DNA from: Flemingiibacterium sp045600005
Lineage (GTDB): Bacteria; Bacillota; Clostridia; Oscillospirales; CAG-272
Direction: 5' to 3'
Length of the DNA stretch: 54,098 bases
Assembly: GCA_045600005.1 (NCBI GenBank)
Contig: JAZRXB010000330.1
Span: 1-54,098, forward strand
The notes under the pieces are model-generated. The model made no database searches, was not told where the DNA came from, and saw only the letters and a list, made by a program, of their open reading frames with translations. The stretch's first letter is position 1; every line of letters begins with the position of its first letter. Positions 32,641 to 41,289 of this stretch are shown piece after piece. Position numbers and translations under genes: made by a program.

Positions 32641-35547
32641 ATGAAGAAGATAGTCCTTAGTTTCATGTTCTGTCTCTTGATGTGCCTGCTGCTGATGCCG
32701 ACGACGGTCTTCGCGGCGGACATCGCCAGCGGCGCCGGCTGGAACCTGAGCGACGACGGCGTTCTGCACATCACCGGCGCTGTGTCCGGAGGATTCGGAT
32801 TAACGTATGCGCAGAAGCTGCAGGTCACATCCGCAGTTACAACGCCGGGTGCTTCGATCTCCAGCGGCAATCAGTTGTTCTATGGATTTGAAAATATGAC
32901 TTCCGCTGATTTAAGTGATCTCGATACCGGCAGCGTGATCAGCATGTACGGTATGTTCGCCGGCTGCAGCAGTCTTACTGCTCTTGACTTAAGCGGCTTT
33001 GACACCGGCAGCGTGACTAGTATGGAGTATATGTTCTTACAATGCAACAGTCTTACCTCTCTTGATGTAAGCGGCTTTGATACCGGCAGCGTGATCGATA
33101 TGGGTCGCATGTTCTATAACTGCAACAGTCTTACCACTCTTGACGTCAGCGGTTTTGATACCGGCAAAGTGACCAACATGACCGGCATGTTCGATAACTG
33201 CAGCGGTCTTACCTCTCTTGACTTAAGCGGCTTTGACACCGGCAGCGTGATCAGCATGGACAGTATGTTCGCCGGCTGCAGCAGTCTTACTGCTCTTGAC
33301 TTAAGCGGCTTTGACACCGGCAGCGTGATCAGCATGGACAGTATGTTCGCCGGCTGCTTCAGTCTTACTGCTCTTGACTTAAGCGGCTTTGACACCGGCA
33401 GCGTGATCAGCATGGACAGTATGTTCTCCAGCTGCATCGGTCTTACTGCTCTTGACTTAAGCGGCTTTGACACCGGCAAAGTGACCGACATGGACATGAT
33501 GTTCGTTAGCTGCCACAGTCTTACTGCTCTTGACTTAAGCGGCTTTGACACCGGCAGCGTGATCAGTATGGGGCATATGTTCTATGGCTGCAACAGTCTT
33601 ACCTCTCTTGATGTAAGCGGTTTTGACACCGGCAGCGTGACTAATATGGAGTATATGTTCTATAACTGCAGCAGCCTTACCTCGCTTGGAATAAGGCCTG
33701 ATATTCTGACCAAAAATGTATTCGATATTATTGCCATTCGTTCACCCTGGCAGAAGCAGGGAACCACAGACTTATATTATACTACGGCTGATCTTCAGGC
33801 GGTGACCAATAATCTGGTCCTGTGCGTTCCTACCAGCTACACCGTCACCGTTCAGAACGACGGGAACGGTACGGCGTCGGCAGACAAAACGTCCGCAATT
33901 TTTAATGAGACTGTCACTCTGTCCGCAGCGCCGAACACGGGCTATCATTTCAAGGAATGGCAGTCCTCCGACGTGACGGTCGCCGGCGATACCTTTGCCA
34001 TGCCGGCGAAGAACGTTACCGTAAAGGCGGTTTTTGAAGTCGATCCTCTGACCGGTACCGTCACGATCACCGGTACCGCAAAGTACAATGAAACACTGAC
34101 GGCGAGCGTTACCGATACGAACAACACCGGAATCCTGTCCTATCAGTGGGAACGCGACGGCTCCGCCATTACCGGCGCAACAGCCGATACCTATACGCTG
34201 ACCGCCGACGACGTCGGCAGGATCATCACGGTTTCGGTTTCCAGCAGCGTGGAGAGCGGCACGATCACCAGCGCGGCTTCCCCCGCGGTTGAAAAGGCAG
34301 ACGGTCCCGCCGCGCCCGCCGGTCTGACCGCCATGGACTGCACGACCATAGCAAACGATGACGGCAGGATCACCGGTACCACAAGCGCAATGGAATACAG
34401 CACGGACAGCGCCTTTTCATCCGGTGTGTCCTGCTCCGGAACCGAGATCACCGGTCTTTCCTTTGGAACCTACTATGTCCGCATTGCGGAGACCGCGACC
34501 CATAAGGCGGGCGAGGCGGCTGCTCTGATCGTCAAGGAGTTTTTCCCTACGATCACCTTTGACGCAAACGGCGGCAGCGTAACTCCCGCCAGCGATATTG
34601 TCGGCGCAGATCACAGACTCGCTTCTCTGCCTGTGCCTGTCCACAGCGACGACAGTTACAGCTTCAACGGCTGGTACACGGAGGCAGTCAACGGCTCCCT
34701 GGTCACGGCCGGCAAGGTATTCACCGAAGACGCCACGATCTATGCGCATTGGAAATATATCGGCGGCAGTCATATCTTCGTTACCTATACGCTGTCCTTC
34801 AACACCAACGGCGGCTCTGAGATCGGCGGTATTCTGGATATCTACGGTACGGTCGTTGATCTTGGCGGATACGTTCCCGAAAAGAGCGGCTATGACTTCG
34901 GCGGCTGGTACGCCGATCCGGCGCTGACCAGACCTGTTGACGAGATCAGGCTCACCGACAACGCGACCGTTTACGCAAAGTGGATCGACAGGATCCCGTT
35001 CGGCGACATCCGCAAATCCGATCCGTTCTATGACGATGCTGTCTATATGTACAATAAGGGTCTGATGGTCGGCGTGTCCGACACGGAATTCGCACCGTAC
35101 ACCACCCTGAGCCGCGGCATGATCGTGACGATCCTGTACCGTCTCGAAGGTGAACCCGCGTTCACGAACGACAACATCTTCACCGACGTGGAAGATGGCA
35201 GCTGGTACGAGAAGGCTGTCGTCTGGGCAAACGGCAGCGGCATCGTCCTCGGTTACGGCGACGGCATATTCGGACCGGACGATCCCGTGACCCGCGAACA
35301 GATGGCGGCGATCCTGTACCGCTACGCGCAGTACAGGGGTTATGATGTGACCATCGACGAGAACACGAAATTCACGAGCTTTGACGATGTGTCCGATATC
35401 TCCGAATACGCGCAGGCTCCGATGTTCTGGGCGCTGGATAACGGACTGATCGACGACGAGAACGGCCGGCTGTATCCTGCCGATAACGCCACCCGCGCGG
35501 TCGTCGCGGCATTCTTCCATCGCTTCTGCGAAGCGTTCGCAAAGTAA
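32641..35547 (+). CDS. BspA-like leucine-rich repeat surface protein with InlB B-repeats and SLH anchor
   Basis: Secreted surface protein of 968 residues. The signal peptide is MKKIVLSFMFCLLMCLLLMP and ends near TTVFA (residue 25). Ten tandem 26-residue BspA/DUF285 repeats (residues 93-352, key residues GFDTG, M, MF, C, LT, LD) follow. An InlB/Big-type beta domain (about 400-462), an Ig-like domain (463-550) and two InlB B-repeats with ITFDANGGS and LSFNTNGGS (637-780) come next. Three S-layer homology domains (about 785-965, with FTDVEDGSWYEKAVVWA) bind it to cell-wall polymer. The likely role is adhesion or host contact. Its promoter carries the same motif as the sensory operon. Confidence 0.93.
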   Translation: MKKIVLSFMFCLLMCLLLMPTTVFAADIASGAGWNLSDDGVLHITGAVSGGFGLTYAQKLQVTSAVTTPGASISSGNQLFYGFENMTSADLSDLDTGSVISMYGMFAGCSSLTALDLSGFDTGSVTSMEYMFLQCNSLTSLDVSGFDTGSVIDMGRMFYNCNSLTTLDVSGFDTGKVTNMTGMFDNCSGLTSLDLSGFDTGSVISMDSMFAGCSSLTALDLSGFDTGSVISMDSMFAGCFSLTALDLSGFDTGSVISMDSMFSSCIGLTALDLSGFDTGKVTDMDMMFVSCHSLTALDLSGFDTGSVISMGHMFYGCNSLTSLDVSGFDTGSVTNMEYMFYNCSSLTSLGIRPDILTKNVFDIIAIRSPWQKQGTTDLYYTTADLQAVTNNLVLCVPTSYTVTVQNDGNGTASADKTSAIFNETVTLSAAPNTGYHFKEWQSSDVTVAGDTFAMPAKNVTVKAVFEVDPLTGTVTITGTAKYNETLTASVTDTNNTGILSYQWERDGSAITGATADTYTLTADDVGRIITVSVSSSVESGTITSAASPAVEKADGPAAPAGLTAMDCTTIANDDGRITGTTSAMEYSTDSAFSSGVSCSGTEITGLSFGTYYVRIAETATHKAGEAAALIVKEFFPTITFDANGGSVTPASDIVGADHRLASLPVPVHSDDSYSFNGWYTEAVNGSLVTAGKVFTEDATIYAHWKYIGGSHIFVTYTLSFNTNGGSEIGGILDIYGTVVDLGGYVPEKSGYDFGGWYADPALTRPVDEIRLTDNATVYAKWIDRIPFGDIRKSDPFYDDAVYMYNKGLMVGVSDTEFAPYTTLSRGMIVTILYRLEGEPAFTNDNIFTDVEDGSWYEKAVVWANGSGIVLGYGDGIFGPDDPVTREQMAAILYRYAQYRGYDVTIDENTKFTSFDDVSDISEYAQAPMFWALDNGLIDDENGRLYPADNATRAVVAAFFHRFCEAFAK
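32917..33696 (+). repeat. Ten 78-bp tandem repeats encoding BspA-type units
   Basis: Units of 78 bp, in frame, inside the surface-protein gene. Units 5 to 7 (from about 33229 to 33462) are almost identical at DNA level, which allows slippage or recombination to change the repeat number. Confidence 0.92.
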
Positions 35548-35566
35548 TATCAGTCATATCAAATGA

Positions 35567-35594
35567 AAAGCGGCTGCCTTCGGGCAGCCGCTTT
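35567..35594. terminator. Bidirectional-looking terminator between the surface gene and cysK
   Basis: A perfect 12-bp stem AAAGCGGCTGCC-TTCG-GGCAGCCGCTTT with a UUCG tetraloop, between convergent genes. Confidence 0.85.
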
Positions 35595-35632
35595 GCCTTC
35601 TGTCAGAAGCCCGTATGGGGTGAAGAAGGTCG

Positions 35633-36562
35633 TTATTCGGCGAACATCGGGGTGGAGAGATACCGGTCGCCGGTGTCGGGAAGAAGCGCGACGATCATTT
35701 TGCCGCGGTTCTCCGGGCGCTTTGCGAGGATTGAAGCCGCGTGAAGCGCCGCGCCGGACGTAATGCCGACGAGAACGCCTTCAAGCCGTGCGGCGGCTCT
35801 TCCTGCCGCGAACGCATCCCCGTCCGTGACCGGAAGGATCTCGTCGTAAACCGTGCGGTCGAGAATTTCGGGGACGAAGTTCGCGCCGATGCCCTGGAGC
35901 ATATGCGCGCCCGCTTCGCCCTTCGTCAGAAGCGGCGAGGAAGCCGGTTCGACGCCGACGATCTTCACGTTCGGATTCCGCTCTTTCAGATACCGTCCGA
36001 TGCCGGTCAGCGTGCCGCCCGTGCCGACGCCTGCGACGAACAGGTCGATCTTCCCGTCGGTGTCGTTCCAGATCTCGGGACCGGTCGTGTCGTAGTGCGC
36101 TTTCGGATTGGCGGGATTGACGAACTGACCGGGAATGAAGCTGCCGGGGATGGATTTTGCCAGCTCGTCCGCCTTTTCGACCGCGCCGGTCATGCCCTTC
36201 GAGCCGCCGGTCAGAACGATCTCGGCGCCGTAGGCTTTTAAGAGACTGCGGCGTTCGACGCTCATCGTTTCGGGCATGGTGAGGATGACATGATAACCGC
36301 GCACGGCGGCGACCATCGCGAGTCCGATGCCGGTGTTGCCGCTGGTCGGCTCGATGATCGTCGCGCCGGGCGCGAGCAGCCCCTTTGCTTCGGCGTCGTC
36401 GAGCATGGCTTTTGCGGCGCGGTCCTTGACGCTTCCGGCGGGATTGAGGTATTCGAGCTTGGCAAGCACGCGCGCGTCGAGGTCGTACTGCTTTTCAAAA
36501 TTCTTCATCTCAAGAAGCGGCGTGCCGCCGATGAGATCGGTGATCTGTTCATGGATTTTCAT
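35633..36562 (-). CDS. cysK: Cysteine synthase A (O-acetylserine sulfhydrylase)
   Basis: PLP enzyme that makes L-cysteine from O-acetyl-L-serine and sulfide. The 309-residue product has LEYLNPAGSVKDRAAKAML (PLP Lys in SVKDR), EPTSGNTGIGLAMVAA, GVGTGGTLTGIGRYL (phosphate-binding loop) and GITSGAALHAA. The start MKIHEQITDLIGGTPL at 36560-36562 has SD GGAAAGGAA. It is a single-gene unit with a consensus promoter at 36599-36627. Confidence 0.95.
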   Translation of the reverse strand: MKIHEQITDLIGGTPLLEMKNFEKQYDLDARVLAKLEYLNPAGSVKDRAAKAMLDDAEAKGLLAPGATIIEPTSGNTGIGLAMVAAVRGYHVILTMPETMSVERRSLLKAYGAEIVLTGGSKGMTGAVEKADELAKSIPGSFIPGQFVNPANPKAHYDTTGPEIWNDTDGKIDLFVAGVGTGGTLTGIGRYLKERNPNVKIVGVEPASSPLLTKGEAGAHMLQGIGANFVPEILDRTVYDEILPVTDGDAFAAGRAAARLEGVLVGITSGAALHAASILAKRPENRGKMIVALLPDTGDRYLSTPMFAE

Positions 36563-36598
36563 AGAAAGTTCCTTTCCGTTTCGGTATATTCCGTTTTC

Positions 36599-36627
36599 AT
36601 TATAACGCGGCGTGTCGCCGGTGTCAA
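36599..36627 (-). promoter_or_regulatory. cysK promoter
   Basis: On the minus strand: TTGACA (36622-36627), 17-bp spacer, TATAAT (36599-36604); full consensus hexamers. Confidence 0.88.
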
Positions 36628-36688
36628 GACCCCTTCCGGCGCAAAGAGGGAAAAATCGCAAATTTCGCACCGAAACCCGGACAGAGAC

Positions 36689-36717
36689 TTGACAAATCGC
36701 CCCCTTCGTGCTAAACT
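36689..36717 (+). promoter_or_regulatory. Promoter of the glycyl radical enzyme/BMC operon
   Basis: TTGACA (36689-36694), 17-bp spacer, TAAACT (36712-36717). Mobile-element copy 4 lies between this promoter and the gene, so the transcript leader would contain the whole element. Confidence 0.8.
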
Positions 36718-36751
36718 TAAAATAGCCGTTTTGCCGCGACAAAACGAAAAG

Positions 36752-36915
36752 GTGTCGATTGTTAAATGCCTTGAGATGACGAGCGTTATAATAAAAACAC
36801 CTCTAAGGCGAGCAAAGCGAGCCTTCGCGCCGATATGGGGAGAGCCGACAAAACAAATTTTGTCAGCGGCGATAAGCGCGAGTTCCGATTGTAAAACGTA
36901 GTTTTACAATCGTTT
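36752..36915 (+). mobile_element. MITE-like hairpin-rich element, copy 4 (short, diverged)
   Basis: About 164 bp. The left end reads GTGTCGATTGT and the right end ACAATCGTTT. It lacks the TATGTCGGC stem-loop module present in the other three copies but keeps the core and the terminal hairpin. The flanks AAAACGAAAAGG (36741-36752) and TAAACGAATAGA (36916-36927) agree at 9 of 12 positions, as expected for a decayed target duplication. It ends 13 nt before the SD of the glycyl radical enzyme gene. Confidence 0.82.
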
Positions 36916-36943
36916 TAAACGAATAGACAAGGAGATATGCCGG

Positions 36944-39478
36944 ATGAGCAGAACCTATTCCGTTGAAACGCCTGAAAAGACTGCCCGCATCGACCGACTG
37001 AAAGCGGCTCTTTATGAAAAAATGCCGCAGATCGAAGCCGACCGCGCCGTGCTTCTGACCGAATCCTATCGGGAAACCGAGGGCGAACCGATCATCACGC
37101 GCCGCGCAAGGGCGTTTGCTCATATACTCGAAAACATCCCGATCACCATCCGAAAGGACGAGCTGATCGTCGGCAGCGCGACGGTTTCGCCGCGCAGCTG
37201 TCAGGTCTTCCCCGAATTTTCCTTTGAATGGCTCGAATCGGAATTTGATACCATCGCCAAGCGCACCGCAGACCCGTTTGAGATCTCGGATGAAACGAAA
37301 AAAACGCTGCACGAGGTCTATCGGTACTGGAAGGGAAAAACGACCAGCGAGCTTGCGGCGTCCTATCTCGCGCCCGAAACGAAGGCCGCGCTTGCCCATA
37401 ATATGTTCACGGTCGGCAACTATTATTACAACGGCGTCGGACACGTCACGGTCGCCTACGACAAGGTGCTGAAGATCGGCTACCGCGGCATCATCGAAGA
37501 AGCGAAGGCGGCGCGCGCAAAGCTCTCCTTCGGCGACCCCGATTACGCTTCCCGGACCGCGTTCCTTGACGCGGTGATCTTAAGCTGCAAGGCGGCGGTC
37601 GGCTACGCGAAGCGCTATGCAAAGCTCGCGCTGGAGCTCTGCGAAAAGGAAACCGACCCGCAGAGAAAGAAAGAGCTTGCCCTGATCGCGCGCAACTGCT
37701 CCCGCGTGCCGGAAAACGGCGCGGAGAGCTTCTGGGAAGCCTGCCAGTCCTTCTGGTTCGTCCAGATGTTATTGCAGACGGAATCGAGCGGTCACTCGAT
37801 CTCGCCCGGACGCTTCGACCAGTATATGTTCCCGTATTATCAGGCAGACCTTGACGCTGGAACGCTCGACCGGTCGTTCGCGCAGGAGCTGATGGACTGC
37901 ATCTGGATCAAGCTCAACGACCTCAACAAGGCGCGCGACGCTTCGTCCGCCGAGGGCTTCGCCGGATACAGCCTGTTCCAGAACCTCATCGCGGGCGGTC
38001 AGACGAAGGACGGCGAGGACGCGACGAACGATCTGTCGTTCATGTGCATCGCCGCGACCGCTCACGTCATGCTGCCGCAGCCGTCGCTGTCGGTGCGTGT
38101 CTGGAACAAATCGCCGCACGAATTTCTCGTCAAGGCGGCGGAGCTGACCCGCACGGGCGTGGGACTGCCCGCTTATTACAACGACGAAGTGATCATCCCG
38201 TCGCTTCTCAGCCGCGGTCTGACGATGGAGGACGCGCGGGACTACAATATCATCGGCTGCGTCGAACCGCAGAAGGCGGCGAAGACGTGGGGCTGGCACG
38301 ACGCGGCGTTCTTCAATATGTGCCGCGTGATGGAGCTGGTCTTCTCGTCCGGCATGGACAAGGGCGAGCAGATCGGCGTGAGGACGCCCGACGTCGCCGG
38401 AATGAAGAGCTTTGACGAGTTCTTCGACGCTTATAAGGCGCAGATGGACTGCATGATCTCGCTGCTGGTCAACGCCGATAACGCGGTCGACCGTGCGCAC
38501 GCCGAGCGCTGTCCGCTGCCCTATCTGTCCTCAATGGTCGAGGACTGCATCGGACGCGGCAAAACGCCGGAGCAGGGCGGCGCGGTCTACAATTTCACCG
38601 GTCCGCAGGGCTTCGGCATCGCCAACGTCGCCGACGCGCTTTACGCCGTCAGAACGCTGGTCTTTGAGGAAAAGAAATTCACGCTCGCCGAGCTGCGGGA
38701 CGCGCTGGCGGCAAACTACGGAAAGAACGCGCTGACCGCAGACACGGCGGCGTCGGTCGCGGTCGAGACGGCAAAAGCGCTCGCGGACGCCGGACAGAAG
38801 GTCGACGGGGAGACGATCGCCTCCATCGTGCGCACCCTCACCGAAACCGGTCTGAGCGATGAGAAACAGAAGCGCTATGCCGGGATCCGCGAGATGATCC
38901 TTGACGTTTCCAAGTACGGCAACGATATCGCCGAGGTCGACGCGCTGGCGCGTGAAGCGGCTTATACCTACACTAAGCCGCTCGAAACCTACCGCAATCC
39001 GCGCGGCGGACAGTTCCAGGCGGGACTTTATCCGGTTTCGGCGAACGTGCCGCTGGGTGCGCAGACCGGCGCGACGCCCGACGGACGCTATGCGTACACT
39101 CCGGTCGCCGACGGCGTTTCGCCGAGCGCCGGACGCGACACGCACGGTCCGACTGCTTCCTGCAATTCGGTCTCGAAGCTCGACCACGGCATCGCGTCGA
39201 ACGGCACGCTGTTCAATATGAAATTCCATCCGTCGGCTCTGGCGGGAACGTCCGGCATCGAATGCTTCGTCGCGCTCGTGCGCGCCTACTTCGATCAGAA
39301 GGGAAGCCACATCCAGTTCAACGTCGTCAGCCGTGAAACGCTCCGCGACGCGCAGGCTCATCCCGAAAAGTATCAGAGCCTTGTCGTCCGTGTGGCAGGG
39401 TACAGCGCACTGTTCGTCACGCTGTCGAAATCCCTCCAGGACGATATCATCAACCGCACCGAACAGTCGAAGTTCTGA
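36944..39478 (+). CDS. Glycyl radical enzyme, glycerol/1,2-propanediol dehydratase type
   Basis: B12-independent diol dehydratase-like enzyme of 844 residues. The thiyl Cys and base Glu are in NIIGCVEPQ (C439, E441). The glycyl radical is in RVAGYSA (G819, 26th residue from the end). Residues equivalent to those described for Clostridium butyricum glycerol dehydratase appear at nearly constant offsets: H167, H284 and S285 in GHSISPGR, and D453 in GWHDAAFF. This favours dehydration of a vicinal diol over a pyruvate formate-lyase role. In this locus 1,2-propanediol is the likely substrate, giving propionaldehyde. It has no N-terminal encapsulation extension. Confidence 0.88.
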   Translation: MSRTYSVETPEKTARIDRLKAALYEKMPQIEADRAVLLTESYRETEGEPIITRRARAFAHILENIPITIRKDELIVGSATVSPRSCQVFPEFSFEWLESEFDTIAKRTADPFEISDETKKTLHEVYRYWKGKTTSELAASYLAPETKAALAHNMFTVGNYYYNGVGHVTVAYDKVLKIGYRGIIEEAKAARAKLSFGDPDYASRTAFLDAVILSCKAAVGYAKRYAKLALELCEKETDPQRKKELALIARNCSRVPENGAESFWEACQSFWFVQMLLQTESSGHSISPGRFDQYMFPYYQADLDAGTLDRSFAQELMDCIWIKLNDLNKARDASSAEGFAGYSLFQNLIAGGQTKDGEDATNDLSFMCIAATAHVMLPQPSLSVRVWNKSPHEFLVKAAELTRTGVGLPAYYNDEVIIPSLLSRGLTMEDARDYNIIGCVEPQKAAKTWGWHDAAFFNMCRVMELVFSSGMDKGEQIGVRTPDVAGMKSFDEFFDAYKAQMDCMISLLVNADNAVDRAHAERCPLPYLSSMVEDCIGRGKTPEQGGAVYNFTGPQGFGIANVADALYAVRTLVFEEKKFTLAELRDALAANYGKNALTADTAASVAVETAKALADAGQKVDGETIASIVRTLTETGLSDEKQKRYAGIREMILDVSKYGNDIAEVDALAREAAYTYTKPLETYRNPRGGQFQAGLYPVSANVPLGAQTGATPDGRYAYTPVADGVSPSAGRDTHGPTASCNSVSKLDHGIASNGTLFNMKFHPSALAGTSGIECFVALVRAYFDQKGSHIQFNVVSRETLRDAQAHPEKYQSLVVRVAGYSALFVTLSKSLQDDIINRTEQSKF

Positions 39479-39482
39479 CGCC

Positions 39483-40286
39483 ATGGAAATGAATCGGACA
39501 GAACAGGACCTTGCGGTCAAGGGGAGGATTTTCGACATCCAGAAATTCTCCATCCACGACGGACCGGGCATCCGGACGATCGTGTTTCTGAAGGGCTGCG
39601 TGCTGCGCTGCCGCTGGTGCTGCAACCCCGAATCGCAGCATTACGCCGTCGAAACCATGATCCAGAACGGCAGACCGAAGACGGTCGGCTATGATACGAC
39701 GGTCGGCGAGGTCATGGAGGAAGTCGTCAAGGATATGCCCTATTACCGGAGAAGCGGCGGCGGCGTCACGCTTTCGGGCGGCGAATCGCTCTGTCAGCCG
39801 GATTTTGCGGCGGCGCTTCTGCGGACCTGCCGGGAATACGGCATCAATACCGCCATCGAGACGACGGCGTGTATGCCGTATGAGATCATCGAACGGTTCC
39901 TGCCGCTCATCGACGTCTTTCTGATGGACATCAAGCACACCGACAGCGAAAAGCACGAGCGCTTCACGACCCTGCGCAACGAGCTGATCCTCGACAACGC
40001 ACGGAAGCTGGCGCGCGACGCGAAGGAGCTGGTCATCCGTGTGCCGACCATCCCGACCTTCAACGATACGGAGGAGGAGATCGCTTCCATCGCCCGCTTT
40101 GCGAAGTCGCTCGGCACGGTGAAGCAGATGCACCTTCTGCCCTATCACCGGCTGGGCTACGACAAGTACGTCGGGCTGGGACGCGAGTACGGCATGGGCG
40201 ACCTGCCGTCGCCGACGCCGGCCAAGATGGAGATCCTCAAACGCGCCGCCGAACGGGAAGGCATGACCGTCGTTTTAGGCGGATGA
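39483..40286 (+). CDS. Glycyl radical enzyme activase (radical SAM)
   Basis: Activating enzyme of 267 residues that installs the glycyl radical on the neighbouring dehydratase. The SAM cluster motif is CVLRCRWC (CxxxCxxC), followed by GGGVTLSGGESLCQPDF and the DIKHTDSEKH segment. Unlike most activases for non-PFL enzymes, it has no inserted ferredoxin-like domain with extra Cys motifs, so it is of the short PflA type. The ATG at 39483 lies 4 bp after the dehydratase stop. Confidence 0.92.
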   Translation: MEMNRTEQDLAVKGRIFDIQKFSIHDGPGIRTIVFLKGCVLRCRWCCNPESQHYAVETMIQNGRPKTVGYDTTVGEVMEEVVKDMPYYRRSGGGVTLSGGESLCQPDFAAALLRTCREYGINTAIETTACMPYEIIERFLPLIDVFLMDIKHTDSEKHERFTTLRNELILDNARKLARDAKELVIRVPTIPTFNDTEEEIASIARFAKSLGTVKQMHLLPYHRLGYDKYVGLGREYGMGDLPSPTPAKMEILKRAAEREGMTVVLGG

Positions 40287-40321
40287 AAAAGCAGAGCAAT
40301 CAACCGATAAGAGGCACATAA

Positions 40322-40693
40322 ATGTACGGGATAGAAGACAACGAAAACAAACAGCGCATCATACAGGAGATCGTCCCCGGCAAGCAGATCACGCTTGCGC
40401 ACATCATCGCCGCGCCCGACCCGATCCTCTACCGCAAGCTCGGACTGAATCCGGAGGTCGACTACGCGCGCGCCGCCATCGGCGTCGTCACGATGTCGCC
40501 CGCTGAATACGCGATCATCGCCGCCGATCTTGCGCTCAAGAATTCCGGCTCGGAGCTTGGCTTCGTCGACCGGTTCAGCGGGACGCTGATCCTCACCGGT
40601 CCGCTGTCCGACGTGGAGGCGGCGGTCCGCGCGGTCATGGATTACGCGGTCGGAACGCTCGGCTTCACGGTCTGCGACATTACGAAGACCTGA
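40322..40693 (+). CDS. BMC shell protein, PduU/EutS type
   Basis: Circularly permuted BMC-H protein of 123 residues. QRIIQEIVPGKQITLAHIIA is the N-terminal beta-barrel strand region seen in PduU and EutS, followed by LGVVTMSP-like AAIGVVTMSPAEYAIIAADLA. It forms hexameric shell tiles. It overlaps the next gene by 1 bp. Confidence 0.93.
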   Translation: MYGIEDNENKQRIIQEIVPGKQITLAHIIAAPDPILYRKLGLNPEVDYARAAIGVVTMSPAEYAIIAADLALKNSGSELGFVDRFSGTLILTGPLSDVEAAVRAVMDYAVGTLGFTVCDITKT

Positions 40694-41118
40694 TGAAGCG
40701 CCTGATTCTGATCGGTCGGAGCGAAGCGGGCAAAAGCACGCTGATTCAGGCGCTCCGGCACGAGGAGCTGCGGTACGTCAAGACGCAGGCGGTGGATTTT
40801 ACCTCCTCGATCATCGACACACCCGGCGAGTACGCCGAAACGAAGCGGCTGGGCGGCGCGCTCGGCGTGTATTCCTACGAATCCGACGTCGTGGGACTGC
40901 TCGTTTCGGCGACCGAGCCGTACTGTCTGTTTCCGCCGAACATCGTCGGTATGGCGACCCGCCCGGTCATCGGCATCGTCACCAAATGCGACAGTCCGCA
41001 CGCTGACCGTAAGCTCGCGGCGCGCTGGCTCGAAAACTGCGGCTGCGAGAGGATCTTCTTCACCAGCAGCGTTTCGGGAGAGGGCGTCGACGCGCTGATT
41101 TCTTATCTGAATCGCTGA
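40693..41118 (+). CDS. PduV/EutP-type small GTPase-like protein
   Basis: P-loop protein of 141 residues with MKRLILIGRSEAGKSTLIQAL (Walker A), DTPGEYAE (G3-like) and TKCD (G4). PduV and EutP accompany BMC operons; PduV is linked to compartment movement and EutP to kinase-like activity in other species. Its start overlaps the stop of the PduU-type gene (TGATG). Confidence 0.9.
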   Translation: MKRLILIGRSEAGKSTLIQALRHEELRYVKTQAVDFTSSIIDTPGEYAETKRLGGALGVYSYESDVVGLLVSATEPYCLFPPNIVGMATRPVIGIVTKCDSPHADRKLAARWLENCGCERIFFTSSVSGEGVDALISYLNR

Positions 41119-41176
41119 AAACAACATCACAGACGAATCAAATCAAAATAAAACAACATATTTTTGTGGTTTTCTA

Positions 41177-41205
41177 TTGACATTTGACGGGAGTTGTGAT
41201 AGAAT
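41177..41205 (+). promoter_or_regulatory. Internal promoter of the BMC locus
   Basis: TTGACA (41177-41182), 17-bp spacer, TAGAAT (41200-41205), 85 bp before the aldolase gene. It implies that the aldolase, shell and electron-transfer genes form a second transcription unit. Confidence 0.85.
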
Positions 41206-41289
41206 GATAACAGGGAAAGTCTCGGTCGAAAAGACCGGAGCATCATATAAGTCCATCAATTCTGCAAACACATAAAGGAGAAAACTGTC

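Noticed and set aside
32917..33696. Regular repeats resembling a CRISPR array
   Set aside because: Units are 78 bp, in frame and continuous, coding for BspA-type residues, with no unique spacers and no cas genes.
36944..39478. Pyruvate formate-lyase
   Set aside because: It has a single catalytic Cys in GCVEP with a following Glu, not the adjacent Cys pair of PFL, and carries diol-binding residues.
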